The notes under the pieces were generated by a model. The model did no database searches. It was not told the origin of the DNA and saw nothing but the letters and a program-made list of their open reading frames with translations. Made by a program: the position numbers and the translations under genes. DNA of 64,000 nt from NCBI GenBank assembly GCA_035610835.1, contig CM069447.1:56985048-57049047 (forward strand), given 5' to 3'. Positions 10,801 through 22,800 of the stretch are shown piece after piece. The DNA is from Ophiura sarsii. Lineage: Eukaryota; Echinodermata; Ophiuroidea; Amphilepidida; Ophiuridae. Numbering within the stretch: the stretch's first letter is position 1; each line of letters starts with the position of its first letter.

Positions 10801-13800
10801 ATTACGCAAATCGCTCATTAGCATAACTGCAATGGTACAAAAATTAGCACTGGTGCTCGTTTGTACCATCCCAATTATGCTAATGAGTTAATTTGCAGCT
10901 TTTATTCATTTAAACCTATTATTTTATTTGAATTAAGCCGATGCATTAATTTAACACTATGGAATGTATATTGATATACACTTGTATATGCATATTTTCG
11001 CACTATTTTTTAAGATAGGTGATTGCTCACTAAATAAATGCATACACATTGTGCAAGAACATAAACATCCATGAGTCAATGCCCTTGCAGCCCCCAGCCC
11101 CCAACCCCCACCCCCCCATTCTCTTGGTTGCCAAGCGATATAAAAGCTTCATTAAGTACATTTTTAAGAAGAAATCAACACATTTTCTGTTGATTCAACA
11201 TCGTATTTCAACGTTGATTCAATGTTGAATTCGGGTTAAGTAGTTGAAATTTGGTTGGGATAAAATTTCAACTATGTGACCAAAATTCAACATTGAATCA
11301 ACGTTGACATATGACGTTGAATCAACGTTGAAATCTATGGTTGGTACAAACTTTCAAATCCAACTGTTAATTCAACGATTTTTCAACGTTGATAATCAAC
11401 GTTGATACAACGTTGTTACAACGTCATTTTGCCCGCTGGGTATCGCTTAATACGACATTTTTGTCGAAAAATCCTATATCATGTGATGGTATAGACTATA
11501 ATAACCTATACTATTGTCAATTTTCATTACAATAGCACCTTTTGGTAATTTTTTACAATTTTTAAAAACACTTTAAATGCCTGCATTTCAATATGGACTT
11601 AGGTCTTTCTTGCGTTCACATAGATGATAGTGCAACACTTGACCCCCTGAAAAATATATTTTAATAACTTTTAGAATTTTAGCCTTTTATATATTGTGCG
11701 TCAAGATTGACAACATAACGGTTGTAACATTTGTGCGTCGAATGTTCAGCCGTTATCTCTCATAGGGTTTGTGTGGGGAAATTTTAAAAATGTAGGTAGG
11801 ATTCTAAAATGTTGCTACTAAAAAGTAGTACCGGCCAAATATGAGTCAGAAAATCCATTTGAAACAAGATTTAGGGCCATTTACAGAAAAGTTACGTAAG
11901 GGGGTCTCATTACTTTTTAAAATGGGTTCTGGGGATACATTCGTCTGTGGAATGAAGAACTATCTGCATCAAAATACGAACTGCAAAAAGTGTAACTGTT
12001 TTAAAAAGAACCCAGTTAAAACACGCACCTTATGTCATGTGTCAAAGACATGAATGAATGAATGAATGAATGAAAACGTGATTTATTATTATTTAAATTA
12101 CCATCGTAAGTGGCATATACAATATTATTGCACTAAGAAAAACTTGAGAACAGACGGGAGAACAGAGTGGAACAACATCGTAAGGGGTAGAAAAGATGTT
12201 ATTGCACTGAGAATGCTAAAAAAGCAGAGTGCTATACTGACGTAAGTGGTAGATACTATGTTCGTGCAATCGCTATGCACAAATATGAGCTAGGTATCAC
12301 TTGGAGGCGTTCTTTATCTCATGTGGTTTTTCTAGATCAGAATTTCATGAGGAATACGAATATCATTGCTAAACAGCCCAAATCCAAGAAAACATGTAAT
12401 AAGGAGTGTTTAAAAACTTCTAAAATCGACCAGTTTTATTAAGAAAAATTGTACTTTTTTCCAAAAGCCTATCAACATTTCAATTTATTAGTTGGTCAAA
12501 TTGGGTAGAATACATGCGAAATATTCATTCTATGGTAACATTTTGGCTTCAGAGAAAATACATCTTTGGGGGCGTCTTGAAAATCTTTGGTCACGCATGC
12601 TTATTAGCAGTCCCCTTCCCCGTAGAGGTCTTTCCATTGTATTATTGTCATAAGTATATTATGTATTTTACAGCTACAGAAGCGCCCCCAGGGAACTGTT
12701 TGGATTACCAGTTTGAGTGCGGTACCGGAGAGTGCATCTTCGTCCTCAATAAGTGTGATGGCATTTGGGACTGCGGCGATGGCAGTGATGAGATGGACTG
12801 TCCAAGTGAGACCTCTCAGGTTGGGTCTGTCGGTAAGTTTTTATTCATTTTCTTTTCTCCAATTTAAAATGAACGTAAACAATTAACAAAATCTTAAAAC
12901 ATTTAGCCATATTGACATACAAAAAAAAAATTGGGTCGTTGTACGTGACATATTTTTTTAAACAAAATTCTAAAAAAGGGCATTTGTCGCCGTATTGACA
13001 TGTTCATGTATTGCCTTTGTTTTAAGGTGTGTGAAACAACCCACTTCACCTTTTCCATCAAAATTGAAATTATGATCAGAAGAGAGTCCATATTTATCTC
13101 AATAAAGAAAATGCTAAATTACAATATAGAAGATGCCTATATATAAATATTTGTTATTTCACTATTCAAGCCAATATTTTCAATTGGTTCTCTTACATAC
13201 TGGCTACCCTTCACATTCAAGAGTTGGATAAATTTGCTTTGTCTACAAGTTGACAATAGACTACGAAAAACACAAAAAACCAAACAAACGAAGTATGACA
13301 TGTGAAAGCTCTATTGGCCGAGGTAAAAATTAAGATTTCCTTTAACGCTTTCCACGCGGCAGGCGTCTGCAGACAACATTTCAAAATTTCACAAAATGTT
13401 TCAAAAAATTCAAAATTATTGAATGTCATTACCATTTTTGGAATTAACATGGGAAATGCATTAAAATAAGTACAAATATATCTAGTATTGGTTCAGTAAT
13501 TCTTGAGATAGACTTTAGTCGGGAAAGGTTTCAGACAAATCTGTTCTGTATAATAGTGAAACTAAAAGCCGTGTGGAAAGTGTTAAAATCAAATATGTTG
13601 TAGCCCATGGTCTGACAATTCTGGAACTGAAAATTTCATTTCAATCGGATATTCGGTTACCGAGATATGTTAGGTCAAAGGGGCATACTACCAACATATT
13701 TGGCAACAACTTTCTTTTTTTTCTTCTTTACTTTTTCCAATTCCAGTTGCCATGAAATTTTCTAATTATGGCTAAGCCTAATTATGTGTGCATGAAATAT

Positions 13801-16800
13801 GCAAAGTAAAGTTTGTGGACTAATGAGAAGAGCTATAATGCTGTGACTTGGATCATGGGTAGTACACTTGAAGAGCTAAGAACTTATGTTGGCTTTTGTC
13901 TAATTTACATTTGGCCCACTAATTAAAATAGTTAATCATTTAATATAAATGTGACGTATACTTTGCCATTTCAATTAGATTGTTAAACAAATTATATTAA
14001 TCGAGAAACTGTTTCTTTGTTTCTTCTTCTTCTTCTTCTTCTTCTTCTTCTTCTTCTTCTTCTTCTTCTTCTTCTTCTTCTTCTTCTTCTTCTTCTTCTT
14101 CTTCTTCTTCTTCTTCTTCTTCTTCTTCTTCTTCTTCTTCTTCTTCTTCTTCTTCTTCTTCTTCTTCTTCTTCTTCTTCTTCTTCTTCTTCTTCTTCTTC
14201 TTCTTCTTCTTCTTCTTCTTCTTCTTCTTCTTCTTCTTCTTCTTCTTCTTCTTCTTCTTCTTCTTCTTCTTCTTCTTCTTCTTCTTCTTCTTCTTCTTCT
14301 TCTTCTTCTTCTTCTTCTTCTTCTTCTTCTTCTTCTTCTTCTTCTTCTTCTTCTTCTTCTTCTTCTTCTTCTTCTTCTTCTTCTTCTTCTTCTTCTTCTT
14401 CTTCTTCTTCTTCTTCTTCTTCTTCTTCTTCTTCTTCTTCTTCTTCTTCTTCTTCTTCTTCTTCTTCTTCTTCTTCTTCTTCTTCTTCTTCTTCTTCTTC
14501 TTCTTCTTCTTCTTCTTCTGTCATGAGACTTATAGTTCCATAACCATTGGGCCTATTTTGACCATATTTAGTCATAAGTACCCTTATGTGCACCATTACT
14601 CAGGTTGTAAAGCACAAGGGATCAAAGGTCACACAGGGGTCACTAGGGGTCAAAACGTGATTTTAGCTTAAAACACCTTTGCAATTTAGTGAAATGACCT
14701 AGGATAGTCAGAATTGGTCAACATATTCCTTTTGACCGTACGCATATATAATAGTTCGGTTTTTAAAATCAAAAAAATGTTTGGGGTCAATTGTAAATTT
14801 TCAATCCTCGTACTAAAAGTGCTATTTTTTCGAGAGGGTCAAGAGATTCCTTGGATCCATGTTCATATAGGTTGTTAAGCAACTATAAGTGACATGTCAT
14901 GTGGGGTCACTAGAGGTCATTGACCTAAACAGGGGTAACATGTAAAACATGCTCCGATTTTGACCGGTCATGTTTCATTTTGTAGGCATTGATGAGACAA
15001 GAAAAAAGTCAATTATTATCTTGGGGTCAAAGGTCAACAAAGGTTCACTATAGGTCAAAATGTCAATTTTCACTCCAGTCACTCAAAATGGTATTTTTTC
15101 GAGAGGAAATAACCCATGATTATCAGAATTGGGCAAAACATTCATTGGATCCATGTTCATATAGGTTGTTAAGTGACTAAAAGTGACATGTCATATGGGG
15201 TTACTAGAGGTCATTGACCTAAACAGGGGTAAAATGTAAGACATGCTCCGATATTGACCTGTCTGGTTTCATTTTGTAGGCATTGATGAGAAGAGAAAAA
15301 AGTATATCATTATCTTGGGGTCAAAGGTCAACAAGGGGTCACTATTGGTCAAAATGTCAATTTTCACTCCAGTCACTCAAAATGCTATTTTTTCGAGAGG
15401 AAATGACCCATGATTGTCAGAATTGGGCAAAAGATTCCTTGGATCCATGTACATATAAGCGATTAAAAGTGACATGTCATATGGGGTCACTAGAAGTCAT
15501 TGACTTTAAACAGGGGTAAAATGTAAGACATGCTCCGATTTTGACCGGTCATGTTTTATTTTGTAGGCATAGATAAGACAAGAAAAAAGTCAATCATTGT
15601 CTTGGGGTCAGAGGTCAACAAGGGGGGGGGGGGGTCACTATGTGCCTTCGACAACTATATCTAGTTATTATTTGATTGTAAAAGTCAATGGCCACATAAT
15701 TATTGACTTCTTAAAATTACAAATGTGAACCATCCGCATCACATACATTATACTGTAAAAACTATTTTCAAATTCAAAAAATCTGCGTTATCCCTGTTTG
15801 ATTTTGAAAAGTTAGATGTCATTTGGAAACTAACAAACAGTTCTTTTCCAATCTCAATCTTAATATTACTTAGAGACAACTGGTCTGTTTTGATGTGTTG
15901 GGTCACGTTAATTTTTGATTGAATTGCTTGAGTTATGAATATGACCACTGCAAAGCTTTTACTCACACAAAGAACATTTTAGTATTATAGTTTAATCAAT
16001 TCCAAGTTGGCTAGAAATGTGCGGAAGAAACTGTGCCATATTGCGTTATGCGAGCGTTTTGCGCGGGCATCATAGCTTACAATGCCCTGTATAACCCTTG
16101 CAATATCTACATCTGCTAGTGACGATATGGTGTGGGGCGCAACATCAAATACAAAATTTATATTCACAAATGAAATTTCATTTTTTTTTGCCAGTCAGTT
16201 TTAATCCACTTACCATGCCTCAAATTTCACAAAAGCCATCGAGGCCATTGGGGTTTTGCCTTGGTACCCTAGACCTTTGTTAACTTTTAAGGTATTCTTG
16301 ACCATTTGTTGGCCTTAGTGCCACATCATACATTTGTTCAGGCCTTGAAATTGGGTGCCCTCAAAAATTAAAATTTGAGCCCTAGTGGCACTTACATGAT
16401 CAATAATTAAAGGTGGTGATTCTTACTATCCACTATGATGCTATACAGGGTGTCTCAAAAAAATTACAACGCACCTTTAGAGGATTGTAACTTTCTGAAT
16501 AAGTGTCAGAATAGAACAACTCAAACAACAAAATAAAGGCAAAATAGTTTGCTATGCTTTAAAGAAAACCTAATGTGATTCGGTTCAGTATTTCCAGAGA
16601 AATGAGCAATTACGTAACATTAGTCTGGGAACACTTCCATCCAAGTTTGCTCATATTGAGTGATTCAGACAGCACATGTATAAAATCAAAACTTCTCTAC
16701 AACATGACATGGATTAACGTGTTTTTATGGTTCTAGATTTTATTTTACCACCAAATAATATGCCAGATGAGACCAAAGTTTAACACAAAATATAAAATAA

Positions 16801-19800
16801 AAGTTGTCTAGATTATTTTCATCACATTTTATACAAACAGTAACATTTAAAATGTGTACGATAAGTCCAATCTTTTTTATAACAATTGGAGAAAATTATA
16901 GTCATTTTAGTAAATATGAATATTGACGTTAGTAAACCAAGTTCAAGAACTAATAACATTGCGCATACAACTTATCAAGCTTCTAGTCTTCACAGTTTCA
17001 ACTTGAAGGCTGAAATCATACATGTATATTATAAAATGATCGCTAATTTTGCGCATGATGGTCAAATTAGTAGTATCGCAATTGAAAACAAAATAAATGT
17101 TTTTTGTTTACATTAAAAGAGTATGGTCATATCTCTCTCCTTACAACGAGTTGTATTGTTTTTTTGGTTTTCTGGGTGTTATGAGTGTTATGATCGATTA
17201 TTCAGTATTCTTAGATCACAGATTGAACTTTTTATCATAGTATTAAACAGTGCTGGCTGATTGAACATTAAAGAGTACATGTAAGTAACCAGCCGCGCAA
17301 GTGAAAATCTGTCAAAATATGCAAACTTGGATAGAAGTGTTCCGCGACTACCCTTACGTAATCACAGATATCTCCATAATTACTTAACAAAATGAAACGA
17401 TGTTTTCTTCCAATTGTAGAAAACTAATTTGGCCTCATTTTACCGTTTGAATTGTAAAATTCAGATACTTAATTAGGAAGTTATGATCGCCTAATGGTGC
17501 GTTGTAATTATTTTGATACACCATGTATACAGGGTGAGTAAAAAAAAACTGCACTAGTGGAAAGAGGCCATCTTGTTTTCTAAACTAAGTTGAAGTTTGA
17601 AAATGTTTAAATATGATAAGAATACCATATTTGTTACTGACTTTGTGTGAAAAAATGAAGTCAATATCATTTTCCGCTTGCCTTTGGTGAACCTTTTTAC
17701 CCGTTCACCCATTTCACATGTCTGTCACGAGATACCCAAAACACGCATAAGATCGCAAAATGTGTCTCTCATTCAAATTGGGAAACTTTAGTAAATTTGT
17801 GATGTTAAATTGGAATGAAATGTATCTTATTTACATGTGAGTTAACATAATCAATTTACCTTACTCATGCTATGAATTGCTTATAATATTCTAAATTTGA
17901 AGAAATTTTCCAAATATTTGTTGGCGTGATATTCAAATATGAAAATGCAACGTGTGCAATTTCAATTGAAAATCACTGTGCTCGTGGACAAACAAGTAAA
18001 TTGGGTCGTGCAGCAAAAAGGGTCACCAAAGACAAACGGATAATGCGATCGACTTCTTTTTTTCACACAAAGTTAGGAACAAATACATGATTCTTACAAC
18101 GTTTAAAAAGTTGCAAAATTCAACATAGTTTTGAGGAATAAAATGGATTCTTTTCACTATTGCAGTTTTTTGACTCACCCTGTACAAAGTACATGCATGA
18201 GAATTTTCCTTTTTAAAAAGGAATTCCTTTTTTTGGGTTAAAAATGTCCACAATTTTAATTTCAGCCAGTTTTGGCCTTTATAGCCCAATTTCACACCCT
18301 TTTTCAAGTTGTTCAGGTGTTTCCTTCATTCTGTTCATCCTCCATGTCTGTACATGTACAAAATTGTAGTTGTGAGTTCAATAAATTGAGACAACATTGC
18401 ATTAGAGCATTTTGATTTTCAGACAAAATGCACTTTAAAAATGAAAATAGGCCTATTCTATTAGTTACAATTAAAACATGGTGGTTATCTTAAAAAAGTT
18501 GAACACAACAAATGCAATATTATTAAAAATATACATGTTATGTGTGCCACTAAAGAAGTTATGAGTGACTGATGATTGTGATGTCATAAAAAGTTACAAA
18601 ATATGAAATCATTAAAATAGGCCAACAAGATACGTAATTCAATAGAATAACATTATAAGGTTAATAATAAAAGTGACTTAAGTAAGTTTTTGAAGGTGAA
18701 ATTTCATGAAAGATGATGACACAAAGTATTAGTTTCATGGTCTGACACCGTCTGGGGCGCGTGTGTCAATTGTATTGCTGAGTACCCCATTAAAAACATG
18801 GTGTTATGATTCCGTGCTGGACGGATGTGTGTTGACTCCCAAACATTGCAAAAACTACCAGGAAATTATGGATTTAAAGTCACCAAATTTCTTTGGATTG
18901 AGCCGTCAACTTACAAATGTACTCAATGCCTTGGACATCCAGGATTTAGTACCCGTTTGGACGCTAAAACAGACCAAGAACAGGATATTCTTGGATGTAT
19001 CATGGACGAAAGTAGCGTATGTAAATAAGAAATGGAAGTCTCCGGCCACAAGAAAACGGGACAAACAAAGGTTTGAGAAATGGAAAGAAAATCATAAACA
19101 CTCACAGAACACTGACGATCAACGTGGTCAAACTTTGTCACGGTCGGTCGCACCTATTCAAAACTTAATTGAAAAGCCAATGCTAAAACACACTGACACT
19201 GAAAAGTCAATAAATGCTTCGGATTGTCCAGCATTATGTCCCAATACCGTGATACACCATTAAATATAACCGGACATGAAATTCCATCTACCACTAGTAC
19301 TACGACCAGTCAGCGTGAAACTTCACAACTACAAGCAACCTCTGAACTCATCGGTGAAACAAGACCGGATAATCCGTCTCAATCTCAATTACCACAGCCA
19401 AGTTCAACTTATGCCGTCAATAATGACCTGGATCCTCATTGTTCTAACTGCTCAATCCGCGAGTCAGAACTTCTTTTAAGTAATATGTTCTTTTAAGTAA
19501 TACGTTTCAATATGTTATACTTATTATACACATAGACAATTATCTATCAGTCAATAGCAAAGATTAGTTTGGTAATACATTTAATTCTGACACATTGACT
19601 TGGAATAAAATAACGAAGAATAAATAATCTATATATATGTATTATATATTAATTATGGTACTTTGTGTAGCCTAATTCTGAGCCTAGTGCGAACTTGCCA
19701 CGGCCTATTGGCGTACCTATCCCGGCGTCAGACAAGTTCGCCTTTTTGAGACACCTGTCTTTATCATTAACTCCTGCTTTAACAGTATGGCCTATAGTAC

Positions 19801-22800
19801 TGAAATCATGGTTTTTTTGTAGCCAAGATATCAATCTTTCGTAAAATATCAATAGGGCCATTCAATCTTTAAAATTAGTGTCTCTAGAACTCTTCAAATC
19901 AAAATAGGGCTAACACTACCCGCTCTCCCCTATACTAACTGCAATACACAACTGTAACCCTGGTAACATATACTGTCATACTGGTTTAGCCTGTAAATCG
20001 GAAAAATTAAGTCAAAAAATCAAGTGAACGGTACTTTTTGTCGATTATATAATAATATATATCGTCCAAATAATATGTCAACAGGCGGTAATTAACAAAT
20101 AAGTCGACGTAGTCATAAACAATCATGATAATATACCAACAACAAGACCCAGTTCGGTTTTGTTCAAAATCATACAAACATGCCAATCCAACAACCGCCA
20201 AACCCGAGAACCGCGAAAGCCGAGAACCGCTCTAGTTTCTCATACCACGGCTTAAGTGCTCTCTCGACCGGCGCAAGGCCAAAATAAGCCCAATTCCGCG
20301 GCCTAACTGCTGTACTGGCAATCCATATTCCTATATGGCCATGTGTTTTGAACTCGCCACCCTTCCCGTTGCCTGTCAGATTTTTACATTTTACACCATC
20401 TGAGATTTGAATTAGCATATCGCAATAACTACCTGTTCTACCCCATAAAAAGAATATTTTTTCAAAAAGGAAATCTCACAAGGTTTTGATTAAAGCTCAA
20501 TAACAACGGCAATTGCATATCCACATGGGAGGAGTGTAATGGTGTAGATGATTGCGGGGATAATAGCGATGAGCATGATGAGTGTGCAGGTACATAAAGA
20601 GAAAGTTGATTAACCCCTTGAGAACTACCTGCCGATTGGTTAGATGGATGAAAGCCTCATTTGTTCCACAAAATGTTTAGCGCTACCAAATGACTGCACA
20701 GACGACGGTGGATACAAATAGTCGCAGATTTTGAATCTCCGTTGGTTTAAATGTAAAATGGATATTGAGTATGTGATGCGACCTGTAAAAACCCGTCGGA
20801 TGTCGCAAAACGTGTAAACTGGCGATTATGGGTAAAATGTTAAATAAATAACATTAAAATAAAACCCTTTTTATGTTTGTTTAAAGATTTTTTTAGAAAA
20901 TTAATATCCAATACTTTGTGCCATCATCTTTTATGAAATTTCAAAAACTAACTTAAAGGTATATTATGTGATCTTTTCCAGGGGACGCCCTCAATCCTCG
21001 AAAACAAAATTGGAATAAGATTTTCTTGCAGATTTACTTTTCTGATCATAAATCATAAATATATTCCAAGTTACAGAGCGATACGATTCCTAATAACCTC
21101 AAAATCACAGTTTTAGAGTGAATTTAGAGTAAAATTTGAAAAAATAGATTGTACCGCTCGGTAAAATCTATTTTAAAACCATGAGTTTGAAGTAATTAGG
21201 AATCGTATCGATCTGTAACTTAGAAGATCTTTATGATTTATGATCAAAAATGCAAATATGCAAGAAAATCTATCTGCAATGATAGAGGGCGCTACTTGGA
21301 AAAGATCACATAATATGCCTTTAAGTCACTTTTCTTATTAACCTTTTATATGTTATTCGATTGAACTCGTATGTATCTTTTTTGGCCTGTTCTCATGATT
21401 TCTTGTTTTGTAGCTTTTTATAACATCACAATCATTCACTCATAACTTTTTGTGTAGTAATCGTAGAAAAACGATTGAAACAGTTCTGTAATCAGCACAG
21501 TTTCAGCTTCCTTCCAGTGATAATCTGACCCGCTGTTAATTATTTACACTGTTCAAGTTTCCTATTGAATCACCTTTGCGATCCATGCTAGTATGTGATG
21601 CCGAAGGTTTTTGTTCACACTAGGCGATATCAGCTGTGCGATACGATGCGGCAGCCTTACAGTGTGCGGCAATTCATCACTGGTCATGCTGGGTTATGCG
21701 ATTGCAGCCAGCATCATATGGCAAGAAAGGAGAACATTAGCGTCAGTTTGAATATGGGAGCTTCTATTGAGTCTTTGTCCCCTCATATGGTCTGTTTTTC
21801 CTCCTCGAGACAGTGAGGTTTCCTTCAAATTACATAACAAAATTGTATTTGTCTTCGTTTAAAAACCCAGCTTCCTATCCAACCACTTGGACACCACCGA
21901 TATCCTATGGGGCATCAGGGAACTGTCAGTTACATGAGTTTATGTGTAATAGCGGAGCCTGTATCTTTAACTCAGATTTATGCAACGGCATTCCAGATTG
22001 TCAAGATGGCAGTGATGAGTCCAGTTGTATTGGTGAGTTCATATATATATAGTCTGTTTCACTTTCTCAAGACTATGAAGGCATATCGTATCAATGCTAA
22101 CATATGGGTATACACACCCTTCCACTAATAAGTGCTTTGCAAGTATTGGGGGGGGGGGGGGGTCACTAAACTTTTATTTTGTGTGTTGCGCCAAATTTTC
22201 ATAAGTGGTGACGAATCAAACGATCATCACTGAAACATGGTTCTATAGAGTAGCTAATAGTTTGATTAGTTCCAAATTGGCGAGATATTTTTGTTTTTTT
22301 ATCTATCCGCGCACAAACAAAAATCCAAGCGTACGCACACGATTATGGCCACACCCACACGGTTTTGGACGCAAGCGCACACATCATGCATGATGCATAG
22401 TGTGCTTGTTGACGTCAGCGTGCCAGCGTCCTATTCATTCGCTGCTGTACGGAGATTTTGCCCAATTGAAGCTGATCAAACTGGAATTGGTCTTCAACTG
22501 ATTGACAATGCAAACAGCACTTGTGAGCAGTTATTCAAAAGAACACATCTAATACTTGTACATTTTCGAATTTCAGACAAGAGCTCACATTCCTACTTCT
22601 CGTATTATGAAAGTAAGTACGATTAATTTAAATATATTTCAACAATTAAGTAATTTCTACTAGACTAGAGAATACAATTGCGCATCAAAGCAAGATTTTG
22701 ACAATGAGTAAAGTTTGAGACCCAACCGAGGGTGATATAGTGAGTGGCTGAGGTGTGAAAGTATAGCTAGTGAACGGCTGAGGTTTTAAAGTAAAGAAGA

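Noticed and set aside
13997..14596. Long poly-Glu and poly-Leu open frames
   Set aside because: Pure translation of the (CTT)n microsatellite on both strands; no splice or start context.
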